A DNA stretch of 64,000 nucleotides, from positions 1 through 64,000 of the forward strand of contig JANXZG010000053.1 in the NCBI GenBank assembly GCA_025355645.1, in the 5' to 3' direction. The DNA is from Gammaproteobacteria bacterium. GTDB lineage: Bacteria > Pseudomonadota > Gammaproteobacteria > Steroidobacterales > Steroidobacteraceae. This document shows, piece after piece, positions 34,243 through 43,098 of this stretch. The notes under the pieces were generated by a model. It made no database searches, was not told the DNA's origin, and saw nothing but the letters and a program-made list of their open reading frames with translations. Made by a program: the position numbers and the translations under genes. The stretch's first letter is position 1. Every line of letters begins with the position of its first letter.

Positions 34243-34533
34243 ATGCTGGATTTCGGCTTCTCTGAGGTCGTCGTCACCTCGATGATCGCGCTCGTCGTGC
34301 TTGGGCCCAAGCGCCTGCCGGGCGTCATGCGCAAAATAGGTAACTGGATGGGCCGCGCGCGCGTGATGGCACGCCAGCTGACCGAGCAACTCGAGCGCGA
34401 AATCAACGCCGAGGAAATCCTGAAGCAGACCAAGGCGAGCGTCCCCACCACTGCGGCGCCTGCCACTTCTGCGGCACCGGCCATTGCGCCGGAACCGGCG
34501 CCCGCGCAGCCGCACGACCCGCCCCATGAGTGA
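34243..34533 (+). CDS. tatB: Twin-arginine translocase subunit TatB
   Basis: A 96-residue protein with MLDFGFSEVVVTSMIALVVLGPKRLPGVMRKIGNWMGRARVMARQL at its N-terminus, the TatB helix-hinge-helix, and an Ala/Pro-rich tail. TatB works with TatC in signal-peptide recognition. It is shorter than E. coli TatB (171) because the tail is short. It overlaps tatC by 8 nt. Confidence 0.92.
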   Translation: MLDFGFSEVVVTSMIALVVLGPKRLPGVMRKIGNWMGRARVMARQLTEQLEREINAEEILKQTKASVPTTAAPATSAAPAIAPEPAPAQPHDPPHE

Positions 34534-35296
34534 TCCGCTCGAGCCGGCGAGTGAACTGGCCGAAGGCACGCTGATCTCGCACCTGCTGGAGCTGCGCGAT
34601 CGGCTGATGAAGGCGGCTTTCGCGGTCGCGATTTGCTGCATTCCATGCCTTTTGTACATGAACCAGCTATTCACGTTCATCTCCAAACCCCTGAGCCAGA
34701 AGCTGCCCGCCGGTGCGACGCTGATCGCAACGAGCGTCGTGTCACCGTTCACCGTGCCCTTCAAGCTCGCCTTCCTGATCGCCATTGGCCTCGCGATGCC
34801 GTTCATCCTGTATCAGGCTTGGGCGTTCGTGGCGCCCGGACTTTACCGCCACGAGAAAAAACTGGCGGTGCCGCTGCTGATCTCCAGCATCCTGCTGTTC
34901 TACCTCGGCGCCGCATTTGCCTACTACCTGGTCTTTCCGGCGATGTTGAGTTTTTTCATCTCGACGACGCCGGCAGGCGTGCAGATGATGACCGATATGG
35001 GCAACTACCTGGATTTCGTGATGATCCTGCTGCTGGCGTTTGGCGCGGCATTCGAAGTGCCGGTGGCGACCGTGCTGCTGGTGTGGACCGGCTTCGTCAA
35101 GATCGCCTCACTGACCCGCAATCGTGGGCTCGTGCTGCTCGGCATTTTCATCTTCGCCGCGTTCGTGACGCCGCCCGATGCGGTATCGCAAAGCTTCCTC
35201 GCGGTGCCGATGTACCTGCTCTATGAAGTGGGCATTTTAATGGCAAAACTGCTGCTCAAGGACAAGCTCGCCGCACGTGAACGCGAACAGGCGTAA
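34526..35296 (+). CDS. tatC: Twin-arginine translocase subunit TatC
   Basis: A 256-residue six-helix protein that binds twin-arginine signal peptides. The conserved start LISHLLELRDRLMKA, the SPFTVPFKLAFLIAIGLAMPFI loop, FVAPGLYRHEKK, and GAAFEVPVATVLLVW are all present. The ATG at 34526 lies inside the end of tatB. Confidence 0.95.
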   Translation: MSDPLEPASELAEGTLISHLLELRDRLMKAAFAVAICCIPCLLYMNQLFTFISKPLSQKLPAGATLIATSVVSPFTVPFKLAFLIAIGLAMPFILYQAWAFVAPGLYRHEKKLAVPLLISSILLFYLGAAFAYYLVFPAMLSFFISTTPAGVQMMTDMGNYLDFVMILLLAFGAAFEVPVATVLLVWTGFVKIASLTRNRGLVLLGIFIFAAFVTPPDAVSQSFLAVPMYLLYEVGILMAKLLLKDKLAAREREQA

Positions 35297-35302
35297 GGGG
35301 CG

Positions 35303-36244
35303 GTGAGCCTGGCTGAGCGGCGCCATCGCCTGAAGGTCGGCATTTGCCTGGCGACGGTCTACCTGATCTGGGGCTCGAGCTTCCTGTTCTCCAAGATAGG
35401 CGCGAGTCACCTGCCGGTGGCCATGTTCTCGGGCGTGCGCTTTCTGATCGCGGGCAGCTTGCTCGGGCTGTTCGCGCACTACCGGGGCGGCGCGATCTGG
35501 CCGCGCAGCCGCACCGAATGGACCCAGGGGCTCGTGCTCGGCGTGCTGATGGTGGTCGCGAGCAACGGCCTGAACTTGTGGGCGATCCAATACATCCCGA
35601 CCAACCAGTCGGCGCTGCTGAACAGCACCGCGGCCTTCTGGATTGCCGGGTTCGGGGTATTCGGGCGGCGCGGCCACCCGCTCTCGAAGCGCGCGATCGC
35701 CGGATTGCTGATCGGTTTCACCGGGACGGTGCTGATGCTGATCCCGAATGGCCGGATTGCGACCAGCGCTGCGCTCGCGCAGCTGGGCGCTCTGTGCGGA
35801 TGCTTTTCCTGGTCGATCGGCACGGTGTATTACCGCAGCATGCAGACGCGCATCAGCCCGCTGATGCTGACCGCGCTGCAGATGTGGTTCGGCGGCCTGA
35901 TGATGCTGACTTTAGGATTTGTGCTGGGCGACTTCGGGCGCTGGCACATGAACAGGCCCGGACTCATCTCGCTCGGGTATCTGACGCTGTGCAGCTCATG
36001 CCTCGCCTATACCGCCTACGGCTGGCTGTCGCGCAACACGACACCGCCCGTGATCGGCACGTACAGCTATGTCAACCCGACCATCGCGGCATTCCTGGGC
36101 TGGCAGTTCCTGGACGAGCGCCTGGCGGGTACGCAGCTCATCGGCATGTTGATCGTGATCTTCGGGGTCATCCTGTTGACGCTGCCAAGTCGCTTCGGGG
36201 GCGTGGAGCCTGAGAACCAGGCAGCACCGCCTAGGAGCGCTTGA
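35303..36244 (+). CDS. EamA/DMT-family transporter
   Basis: The 313-residue protein has ten predicted helices in two EamA repeats: VYLIWGSSFLFSKIGASHLPV at the start of the first, and SWSIGTVYYR to the C-terminal YVNPTIAAFLGWQFLDERL block of the second. These drug/metabolite transporters usually export small metabolites; substrate unknown. The start is the GTG at 35303, 6 nt after tatC with an AAGGGG site. The last 14 nt overlap the converging small membrane-protein gene. Confidence 0.88.
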   Translation: MSLAERRHRLKVGICLATVYLIWGSSFLFSKIGASHLPVAMFSGVRFLIAGSLLGLFAHYRGGAIWPRSRTEWTQGLVLGVLMVVASNGLNLWAIQYIPTNQSALLNSTAAFWIAGFGVFGRRGHPLSKRAIAGLLIGFTGTVLMLIPNGRIATSAALAQLGALCGCFSWSIGTVYYRSMQTRISPLMLTALQMWFGGLMMLTLGFVLGDFGRWHMNRPGLISLGYLTLCSSCLAYTAYGWLSRNTTPPVIGTYSYVNPTIAAFLGWQFLDERLAGTQLIGMLIVIFGVILLTLPSRFGGVEPENQAAPPRSA

Positions 36245-36605
36245 CGAAGACCTCGACGCGGCCCTTGGGGCCAATGAACCAGGAGCCAACCATGCCGACC
36301 GCGCTGCAGATCAGCGATGTCAGGAACGCGGCCCAGAAACCGGCGATGTGCATGCCGGGCAGCATCCACGCGACCAGGCCCACCATCGCGGCGTTGATGA
36401 CAAGCAGGAAAAATCCCAGCGTGATCACGGTCATCGGCAAGGTCAGCAGGATCGCGATCGGACGCACCACCGCGTTGACCAGACCGAGCAGCACGCCGGC
36501 CAGCACCAGCGTCGCCGGCGTATCGATGCTGACGCCATTGACCCAGATCGTCGATAACCACAGACCGAGCGCCACGAGCAGCGCGCGCAACAGGAAGCCA
36601 GGCAT
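36231..36605 (-). CDS. Phage holin family 4-type small membrane protein
   Basis: A 124-residue protein with four hydrophobic segments (LLRALLVALGLWLSTIWVNG; LVLAGVLLGLVNAVVRPIAILLTLPM; ITLGFFLLVINAAMVGLVAW; FWAAFLTSLICSAVGMV). This is the Phage_holin_4_2 family, common on chromosomes without prophage and of unknown cellular role. The ATG at 36605 is chosen because GGAG precedes it by 6 nt; an upstream TTG adds two residues. Confidence 0.85.
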   Translation of the reverse strand: MPGFLLRALLVALGLWLSTIWVNGVSIDTPATLVLAGVLLGLVNAVVRPIAILLTLPMTVITLGFFLLVINAAMVGLVAWMLPGMHIAGFWAAFLTSLICSAVGMVGSWFIGPKGRVEVFVKRS

Positions 36606-36661
36606 GGGCAACTCCGTTCAGGTGCGAACGCCGGGTACGTTGCCTGATTGAGCGCGCGGAA

Positions 36662-37171
36662 TCAATCCAGGCCGCGTAGCGGCCGCTCGCGCGCCACCAT
36701 TTTTGGATTGGCGACGGGTGGATTCTCGAGCGTGTTCTTCAGGCGCGAAAGATAGCGCTCCCAGCCGTTGCGAATCTTCACGTACGGCCGGTCCCATTGC
36801 TCGCTCTCCGGAATCCCCGATCCCAGCAGGCGCAGCGAGACCATCTTGTCGCCGCGCCTGGCGTCGAGCAGGAAGTCATCGACCAGGACGCTGTCGGTCG
36901 GCGGCATGGAGGAGTCGGGCAGGTAGATCAGGCGCAGGCGGCGGCGCGCATCGATGATGTCGATCTGCGCTTCGCGCCCGCCGTCACCGGCGCGACCCAG
37001 GCGATAAAGTCCGTGCCTGCGCCCGTCGACCTCGGCTTCCTTGCCGGACCAGATGCGCATCAAGCGCGGATCGATCAGCGCGTGCCATACCCTGGCCAGC
37101 GGCACATGCAACTCGACGAGATGCGCATAGCCGCGGGTACCCGCGCGCTCGACTGTCCGCGTCATGCTCAT
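36662..37171 (-). CDS. SRPBCC-like domain protein
   Basis: The 169-residue protein starts with the SRPBCC-type strand-helix pattern AHLVELHVPLARVWHALIDPRLMRIWSGKEAEVDGRRHGLYRL, followed by strands (EAQIDIIDARRRLRLIYLPD) and a C-terminal helix (WERYLSRLKNTLENP). Probably a ligand-binding START-like protein related to AHSA1; no function is known. ATG options are 37171 and 37165; neither has a strong ribosome-binding site. Confidence 0.7.
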   Translation of the reverse strand: MSMTRTVERAGTRGYAHLVELHVPLARVWHALIDPRLMRIWSGKEAEVDGRRHGLYRLGRAGDGGREAQIDIIDARRRLRLIYLPDSSMPPTDSVLVDDFLLDARRGDKMVSLRLLGSGIPESEQWDRPYVKIRNGWERYLSRLKNTLENPPVANPKMVARERPLRGLD

Positions 37172-37225
37172 AAGAAGGGTTCTCTCCGTGAGGTGCTAGA
37201 ATCGCCCATTGCCGGAGGAACATCC

Positions 37226-37609
37226 ATGGCTTATGTGAATATCGTGACTGCGCTCGCACTTTTACAATTCCTGATGTTCGGGTTCAAGGTCGGATCTGCC
37301 CGGGAACGCCTTGGCATCAAGGCGCCAGCCATGACCGGTCACGATACCTTCGAGCGCCTGCACCGCGTACACATGAACACGCTGGAGTTGCTGGTCGCCT
37401 TCCTGCCCGGCCTGTACCTGTTCAGCAACTATTTCAATCCGCTGATCGCGGCAGGGCTTGGCGTGCTGTACCTTGCGGGCCGGGCGTTGTATGGCAGCGC
37501 TTACGTCAGGGAACCGTCAAAGCGCGGTCCGGGTTTTGGCTTGTCATTTTTGCCAACCATTGTGCTGATTGTCGGCGGCCTGATCGGCGCCATTCGCGCA
37601 TTGATCTGA
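37226..37609 (+). CDS. MAPEG-family membrane protein
   Basis: A 127-residue four-helix protein. The MAPEG signature is visible in FERLHRVHMNTLELLVAFLPGLYLF (residues about 44-68) with conserved Glu and Asn, and in GRALYGSAYVREPSKRGPGFGLSF. Bacterial MAPEG proteins are glutathione-dependent microsomal-GST-like enzymes or of unknown role. A strong GGAGGAA site precedes the ATG at 37226. Confidence 0.88.
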   Translation: MAYVNIVTALALLQFLMFGFKVGSARERLGIKAPAMTGHDTFERLHRVHMNTLELLVAFLPGLYLFSNYFNPLIAAGLGVLYLAGRALYGSAYVREPSKRGPGFGLSFLPTIVLIVGGLIGAIRALI

Positions 37610-37627
37610 ACAATTTCTAGTCCTTAG

Positions 37628-37731
37628 GCTGGGGTGGCTCTGTTTAGAGCCTGAGATACCTGAAGGCGCACCAGCGGCGCCAGCGAGGTGAACCCATAGA
37701 ACCTGATCCGGTTAATACCGGCGGAGGGAGC
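37628..37731 (+). promoter_or_regulatory. TPP (THI-element) riboswitch
   Basis: The conserved thiamin pyrophosphate aptamer is recognisable: GCTGGGGTGGCTC at the 5' side, CTGAGA at 37651-37656, and the 3' core GAACCTGATCCGGTT followed by AATACCGGCGGAGGGA ending about 37729. It lies 3 to 4 nt before the TonB-dependent receptor ATG, and the ribosome-binding site GGAGGGAG is the aptamer's own 3' end. TPP binding would therefore hide the ribosome-binding site and switch off translation. Confidence 0.95.
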
Positions 37732-37734
37732 ATC

Positions 37735-39831
37735 ATGCAGATCCTGTCTTTATGTCGTCCGGCATTCCTGGCCATCGCGCTCGCATTGGCGGCAAGCTGC
37801 CCTGCCGCGGACGCAGAACTTGACGAGATCATCGTGACTGCGACGCTGCGGGGCACGCCGCAGCTCGAATACGCCGGCAGCGCGACCGTGCTGGGCGCAG
37901 ATACCTTGCATGCGGCCGGCCAGCGCAACCTCGAGGATGTCATCGCGCTGGTGCCGAACCTGAACTGGGCCGGGGATACCTCGCTGCCGCGCTACTTCCA
38001 GATCCGCGGCATCGGCGAGCTGCAGCAATACCAGGGAGCGCCGAACCCGTCGGTCGGATTCCTGATCGACGACATCGATTTCAGCGGCTTAGGGGCCGCC
38101 TCGACGCTGTTCGATATCGACCAGATCGAGGTACTGCGCGGCCCGCAGGGAACGCTGTATGGCGCGAATGCACTGGCCGGGCTTATCTACGCGCGCAGCG
38201 CGGAACCTGCCGAAACGTTTGGCGGGCGCGCGGAACTCGAGGCGGGCAACTACGGCACCCGCAGCCTGGGCGCCGTACTGACGGGTCCCGTCGAGAACCT
38301 CGACTCGGCGTTCCGGCTTGCCGCCCAGCGCTACAGCAGCGATGGCTTTTACCGAAACGTCTACCTCGGCGCCGATACCGACCGGCGCGATGAGCTGACG
38401 CTGCGCGGCCGCTGGCGCTATCAGCCGAGCGATGATCTGCGCGTGGATTTGTCGCTGCTGCGCGTGCAGATCAACAACGGCTACGATCAATGGACGATCG
38501 ATCATTCGCGCAACACGCAATCCGACAAACCCGGCATCGATGCGCAGTATTCAACCGGCTTTTCCGCGCGCGCCACCTGGTCAGCCTTCAGCGCGGCGAC
38601 GCTGACCGGGATCGCGACCTTTGCCCGCACATCCGTGAACTACGACTACGATGGCGACTGGGGCAATCCGCGGCTGTGGGCGCCCTACACCTTTGATTAC
38701 ACCGAGGACCAAATCCGCCACCGCTCCACGCGCAGCCTGGAGCTTCGGCTCGCCAGCACGCCGGCGCCGCAGGGACTATCCTGGCTGGTCGGAGCCTATG
38801 CATCGGAATTGCGCGAGTCACTGACCGATGCCGCCGCGGGCACCTACCTGGATCCGTTTGATCCGAGCCAGGACTCGGTCTCATTGAACATCCTGCAAAG
38901 CGATTATCGCGCGCGCAACTCGGCGCTCTACGGCCAGCTGGATGGCGACCTGGGCGCGCAGGCACGCTGGTCCGTCGGCCTGCGCGGGGAGCGGCGAACG
39001 AGCAGTTACCAGGACTCGACGCCGAATCAATTCAGCCCGGACGACCAGCTGTGGGGAGGGCATGTCTCGGTCGATTACGCACTGGGACAGGGCCAACATC
39101 TGTATGCACTGCTGTCGCGCGGCTACAAGGCCGGGGGCTTTAACCTGAGCCAGGGCCTGCCCGTGGCGCAGCGGCTCTTCGGCCCCGAGTCCGACCTGAA
39201 TGCCGAGATCGGCGACAAGCTGGCGTTTGCAGGCGCGCACCTGCGCGCGGACTGGGCCCTTTTTTACATGCAGCGCAGCTCGCTGCAGCTGCTGACCGGC
39301 ACGCAGCTGATCGCCAACAATCCTGACACGTTTGTCTATTACACCGGCAATGCCCGCGCCGGCTATAACACCGGCATCGAGAGCAACATCGAATGGCAGG
39401 CGCTGCGCCAGCTCGAGCTCGGCGCCTCCGGGGCGCTGCTCGCGACCCGCTATCACGGCTTTGTGCAAAATGGCATCACCTTGCCGGATCGCGCCCTGCC
39501 GCATGCGCCGGGCTGGCAGGCGGCCGTGCACGGCGAATGGCACAGTCCGCGCGGGCCCTTTGCCAGAATCGATGTAACGGGCCTCGCCGCCTTTTATTAC
39601 GACATGCCGCCGAATCCGACCCGCTCAAGCGCCTATGGCCTGGTCAACGGCAAATTCGGGTGGCGAGAGGGCAGCCGCGAAATCGCGCTGTGGATACGCA
39701 ACGCATTGAACAAGGACTACACGGTGCGCGGGTTTTACTTCGGCGATGAGCCGCCGGACTTTGCGCGCAAGCTCTACACGCAGCTCGGCGATCCGCGCAA
39801 TGTCGGCGTGCAGGTCACCGTTGGATTCTGA
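37735..39831 (+). CDS. TonB-dependent outer-membrane receptor, predicted thiamin or thiamin-precursor uptake
   Basis: A 698-residue receptor: signal peptide (FLAIALALAASCPAADA), TonB box DEIIVTA just after the cleavage site, plug domain (about 45-150, including PNLNWAGDTSLPRYFQIRGIG and IEVLRGPQGTLYGANALAG), then a 22-strand barrel ending in VQVTVGF with a C-terminal Phe. The TPP riboswitch directly upstream makes thiamin, a phosphorylated form or a pyrimidine/thiazole precursor the likely ligand. The plug/barrel type resembles the FecA/CirA-like receptors rather than BtuB. No inner-membrane thiamin transporter follows. Confidence 0.9.
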   Translation: MQILSLCRPAFLAIALALAASCPAADAELDEIIVTATLRGTPQLEYAGSATVLGADTLHAAGQRNLEDVIALVPNLNWAGDTSLPRYFQIRGIGELQQYQGAPNPSVGFLIDDIDFSGLGAASTLFDIDQIEVLRGPQGTLYGANALAGLIYARSAEPAETFGGRAELEAGNYGTRSLGAVLTGPVENLDSAFRLAAQRYSSDGFYRNVYLGADTDRRDELTLRGRWRYQPSDDLRVDLSLLRVQINNGYDQWTIDHSRNTQSDKPGIDAQYSTGFSARATWSAFSAATLTGIATFARTSVNYDYDGDWGNPRLWAPYTFDYTEDQIRHRSTRSLELRLASTPAPQGLSWLVGAYASELRESLTDAAAGTYLDPFDPSQDSVSLNILQSDYRARNSALYGQLDGDLGAQARWSVGLRGERRTSSYQDSTPNQFSPDDQLWGGHVSVDYALGQGQHLYALLSRGYKAGGFNLSQGLPVAQRLFGPESDLNAEIGDKLAFAGAHLRADWALFYMQRSSLQLLTGTQLIANNPDTFVYYTGNARAGYNTGIESNIEWQALRQLELGASGALLATRYHGFVQNGITLPDRALPHAPGWQAAVHGEWHSPRGPFARIDVTGLAAFYYDMPPNPTRSSAYGLVNGKFGWREGSREIALWIRNALNKDYTVRGFYFGDEPPDFARKLYTQLGDPRNVGVQVTVGF

Positions 39832-39844
39832 TAGCCGGCGCCGT

Positions 39845-40720
39845 TCAGCGCATTGAGACCTGCGCGAGCGCATCGCCGTGGCGCAGCGCCAGTTCCATCC
39901 AGTGCTTGATGCGCGTGGCATCGGCAAGGCGCGTGTACTTGCCGAGCGAATCGAGCAGCACGATCACGACCGAGCGGCCGTCGATCACCGCTTCCATGAC
40001 GAGGCAGCGGCCCGCCTCGGTGATATAGCCGGTCTTCTGCACGATGATGTTCCAGGCGGGATTGGCAACCAGGCGATCGGTGTTGCGGTAGTTGACGACG
40101 TGGCGGCGCACGCGCACCGAGTAGCTGCGGTCGGTGGAGTAGGCGCGGATCGTCGGGTTCCGCGACGCCGCAACCACCAGCTTCGATAGGTCTGCAGGGC
40201 TCGCGACATTCTGGCTCGAGAGCCCGGTGGGCTCGACGAAATGCGCGCTGGTCATGCCCAGCGACCGCGCCTTCGCATTCATTGCGCTGACCATTGCCGG
40301 CAGGCCGCCCGGATAATTATTGCCAAGCGCATGCGCGGCGCGGTTCTCGGAAGACATCAGCGCGAGATGCATCAGGTCCGCCCGCGTCAGCGTGGTGCCA
40401 ACCGAGAGCCGCGAGACGGCGCCGCGGCCCACATCGACGTCAGCCTGGCTGATCGTGATTTCCTCGTCCATGGGCTGCTTGGCATCGAGCACGACCAGCG
40501 AAGTCATCAGCTTGGTGATGGATGCGATCGGCGAGGCGACATCGGCGCGCTTGGAGAACAGCACCGAGGAGTCGCTCTCGTCAAACACCAAGACGCCCGT
40601 GGATCTGAGCGACGGATCACGCAGGGGCTGCGCGCCCGAGGGGGCGGAGGCGAGGGCGCAGAGCAACACCGCGGCGGCCAGCAGCGAGTACCTAAGGTGC
40701 ATTTTACCCCTGTTAATCAT
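39845..40720 (-). CDS. pbpG: D-alanyl-D-alanine endopeptidase (PBP7/PbpG-like)
   Basis: A 291-residue periplasmic class C penicillin-binding protein that cuts D-Ala-meso-DAP cross-links. Signal peptide LLAAAVLLCALASAPSGAQ; active-site motifs SITKLMT (SxxK), SSEN (SxN) and VQKTGYITEAG (KTG) are intact. Length agrees with E. coli PbpG (310). ATG 40720 with AGAAGGA upstream is preferred; ATG 40702 and GTG 40735 are alternatives. Confidence 0.9.
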   Translation of the reverse strand: MINRGKMHLRYSLLAAAVLLCALASAPSGAQPLRDPSLRSTGVLVFDESDSSVLFSKRADVASPIASITKLMTSLVVLDAKQPMDEEITISQADVDVGRGAVSRLSVGTTLTRADLMHLALMSSENRAAHALGNNYPGGLPAMVSAMNAKARSLGMTSAHFVEPTGLSSQNVASPADLSKLVVAASRNPTIRAYSTDRSYSVRVRRHVVNYRNTDRLVANPAWNIIVQKTGYITEAGRCLVMEAVIDGRSVVIVLLDSLGKYTRLADATRIKHWMELALRHGDALAQVSMR

Positions 40721-40801
40721 CGTTCCTTCTAACACCTGATACCACTCCGGTTGTGTGATCCACGCCGAACTTTACAGATTACGGCAAAAATGTCGAACTA
40801 T

Positions 40802-41800
40802 TTAAGCTTTTGCCCCGACCGGCGGGGGTCGGCGCAGCTGCTTGTCGCGGTACATATTGCCCTCGGCGGTGCCCAGCAGGTCGCGCATTTCGCGCCCGTC
40901 CTTCGGGTAGTTGGCAACGCCGACGCTGACACTGCAGCGAATCATGCGCGAACCGAGGTCAAGCGTGGTCTTGTACACATTGTTACGGATGCGCGCGATG
41001 ACTTCCTCGGCCACTGCCGGGTTCGCGCTCGGCAGCAGCACGGTGAACTCATCGCCCGCGTAACGGGCGGCATAGTCGGTGTTGCGTATGCTTCTTTGCA
41101 GGGCGCGCGCGACCAGGGTCAGCACGCTATCCCCGGCGGCATGCCCGAAGGACTCGTTGACGTTCTTCAGGTGATCGATGTCGACCATCAGCACGGCATA
41201 GGGGATGTGCGCCGGTTCGCTGGCCGTGTGCACGCGCTGCCAGGCCGCATTGAACGTGCGCAGGTTCAGCACGCCGGTCAAGGGGTCGGTCTGCGCGAGC
41301 GCCTCGATGTGCTCGCGCGCTTCCGTGACGTCGCCCGCAAGCGTCGCAGTCAGGTATCCGACCAGCAGGATCGGCGCGAGCTCACCGACCGCCGCGCTCG
41401 CATAGGAGAGCGACAGGACCTGCAGTCCCGGTGTGGCGAATGCCAGCGCGACATGAATAAGGCAGATCACGCCGACCTGCATCAGCGTCATGGGCCTTCC
41501 CAGCGTCAGGGCGCTCAGGATCACCGGCAACAGGTACAGGTTCAGCATCGGACTCGAGCCGCGGCCGGTCAGGCACAGCACCCCGGTCACGAACGCCATC
41601 ATCGACCAGGACTCGACCGAAAGGCGCAAGCGGGTGCGGTTGTGGAACAGCCGCTGCGAGCGAAACACGACGATCGCGACACTGAATGCCCCGAGCAGTG
41701 CGAGCGTCAGCCACAAATGCTGCGAGAAGGCCTGCGACCACACGAGCTCGAGGGCGGCCAGCGCCAGGCACAGAATTTCGATGGATCTCGTGCTGCGCAA
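40802..41800 (-). CDS. Membrane diguanylate cyclase
   Basis: A 332-residue protein with five or six N-terminal helices (about 1-155) and a C-terminal GGDEF domain (about 170-325). The signature is RYAGDEFTVLL, an AGDEF variant that is often active; TDPLTGVLNLRTFN and VDIDHLKNVNESFGH are intact, so c-di-GMP synthesis is likely. The inhibitory RxxD is visible as RNTD upstream of the signature. The start is a TTG at 41800 after a GGACGG site, 14 nt past the ctpA stop, so it may be cotranscribed with ctpA. Confidence 0.88.
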   Translation of the reverse strand: MRSTRSIEILCLALAALELVWSQAFSQHLWLTLALLGAFSVAIVVFRSQRLFHNRTRLRLSVESWSMMAFVTGVLCLTGRGSSPMLNLYLLPVILSALTLGRPMTLMQVGVICLIHVALAFATPGLQVLSLSYASAAVGELAPILLVGYLTATLAGDVTEAREHIEALAQTDPLTGVLNLRTFNAAWQRVHTASEPAHIPYAVLMVDIDHLKNVNESFGHAAGDSVLTLVARALQRSIRNTDYAARYAGDEFTVLLPSANPAVAEEVIARIRNNVYKTTLDLGSRMIRCSVSVGVANYPKDGREMRDLLGTAEGNMYRDKQLRRPPPVGAKA

Positions 41801-41814
41801 TGCGTCCGTCCGTC

Positions 41815-43044
41815 CTAGTGCACAGCGGCGCTCAGCGCAGTGCCGCGATTGACCGTGGGCTGTTTCAGTTCCTTCAGCGCCGCCTGCAGCTCCGCATCCG
41901 GCGATCCCGGCGCAAGCTCCGCGCGCTTGATCTCGATATCCGGATCAATCCCCTTGTGATTGATCGAGGCCCCGGACGGCGTGAAATACAGCGAGGTCGT
42001 CAGCTTCAGCGCCGACTCCTCGGTCAGCGGCACAATCGTCTGCACCGAGCCCTTGCCGAAGGTCGTGCGTCCCATCAGCGTCGCGCGGTGATTGTCCTTC
42101 AGCGCGCCCGCAACGATTTCGGCGGCCGAGGCCGAGCCGCCATTGACCAGCACGACGAGCGGTGCGCCGCTCAACTCATCGCCGGGCGTTGCATCCATCT
42201 GGAACCTCGAGTCCGCGGTGCGGCCCTTGGCGCTCACGATGACGCCCTTGTCGAGGAATGCATCGGCGACTGCGACGGCCGCTTCCAGCACGCCGCCCGG
42301 ATTGTCGCGCAGGTCGAGCACGAGCCCGTGCAGCGCACCGCCATTGCGCTTGCGCAGGGTTGCGAGCGCGGCCAGCAGCTCCGGCCCGGTTGAGTCGCTG
42401 AACTGCGAGATACGCACATAGCCGTACCCGGGTTCGGACAAGTCCGCCTTCACGCTGTGCAGCTCTACCCGTTGGCGCTTGATCTTGAATTGCACAGGCT
42501 CTGCGGCGCCGTCGCGCTCGATGCCGATGCGCACCGTACTGCCTTCCTTGCCACGCATGCGCTCGATCGTATCGTTCAGTGCGGTCGCGTTGACCGGGAT
42601 GCCGTCAATCATGACGATGACATCGCCCGAGCGGATGCCCGCCTTCTCGGCAGGCGATCCTTCGATCGGCGTGACCACGACGACCTGCTCATCTTCCATC
42701 GCCACCTCGATGCCTACCCCGGAGTACTCGCCGGCGCTGCTGATCTTGATTTCGTCGTAATCGTCGCGGTCGAGATAGGCCGAATACGAATCGAGCGATG
42801 AGACCATGCCGCGGGTCGCCGCCTGCAGCAGCGCATGATCGTCGAGCTGCTCGACATAATCATGCTTGATGCGCTCGAGAACCGCGGCGAAAGTGTGCGC
42901 GTCCTCCCAGGGGACGGGTGGCGCGACCGCCGCCTGCTTGTCCGCATAGACTCCCCGGACCTGGCCCAGGCCGAGCCCGATGCACAGGCCGGCCGCCAGA
43001 TAGGCAAAACTGCGGGTTTTCGTTGACATTGGAAGGCGCAGCAT
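41815..43044 (-). CDS. ctpA: Carboxy-terminal processing protease (S41)
   Basis: A 409-residue periplasmic protease with an N-terminal signal/anchor (FAYLAAGLCIGLGLGQV), a PDZ domain (GVGIEVAMEDEQVVVVTPIEGSPAEKAGIRSGD, about 98-165) and an S41 catalytic domain with LDLRDNPGGVL, NGGSASAAEIVAGALKD (Ser) and GRTTFGKGSVQT (Lys). It trims exported proteins, often amidase regulators of the cell wall. ATG 43044 and ATG 43029 are both possible. It follows envC, the conserved envC-ctpA order. Confidence 0.93.
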   Translation of the reverse strand: MLRLPMSTKTRSFAYLAAGLCIGLGLGQVRGVYADKQAAVAPPVPWEDAHTFAAVLERIKHDYVEQLDDHALLQAATRGMVSSLDSYSAYLDRDDYDEIKISSAGEYSGVGIEVAMEDEQVVVVTPIEGSPAEKAGIRSGDVIVMIDGIPVNATALNDTIERMRGKEGSTVRIGIERDGAAEPVQFKIKRQRVELHSVKADLSEPGYGYVRISQFSDSTGPELLAALATLRKRNGGALHGLVLDLRDNPGGVLEAAVAVADAFLDKGVIVSAKGRTADSRFQMDATPGDELSGAPLVVLVNGGSASAAEIVAGALKDNHRATLMGRTTFGKGSVQTIVPLTEESALKLTTSLYFTPSGASINHKGIDPDIEIKRAELAPGSPDAELQAALKELKQPTVNRGTALSAAVH

Positions 43045-43098
43045 ACGCTGCCGCAGGCGTCGGGTGCCAGCGCCGCCGCGCGGCGCCGAGCGACCGTT

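Noticed and set aside
36231..36605. Holin-family protein as evidence of a prophage
   Set aside because: This family is widespread on chromosomes without phage, and no endolysin, structural or integrase gene is nearby.
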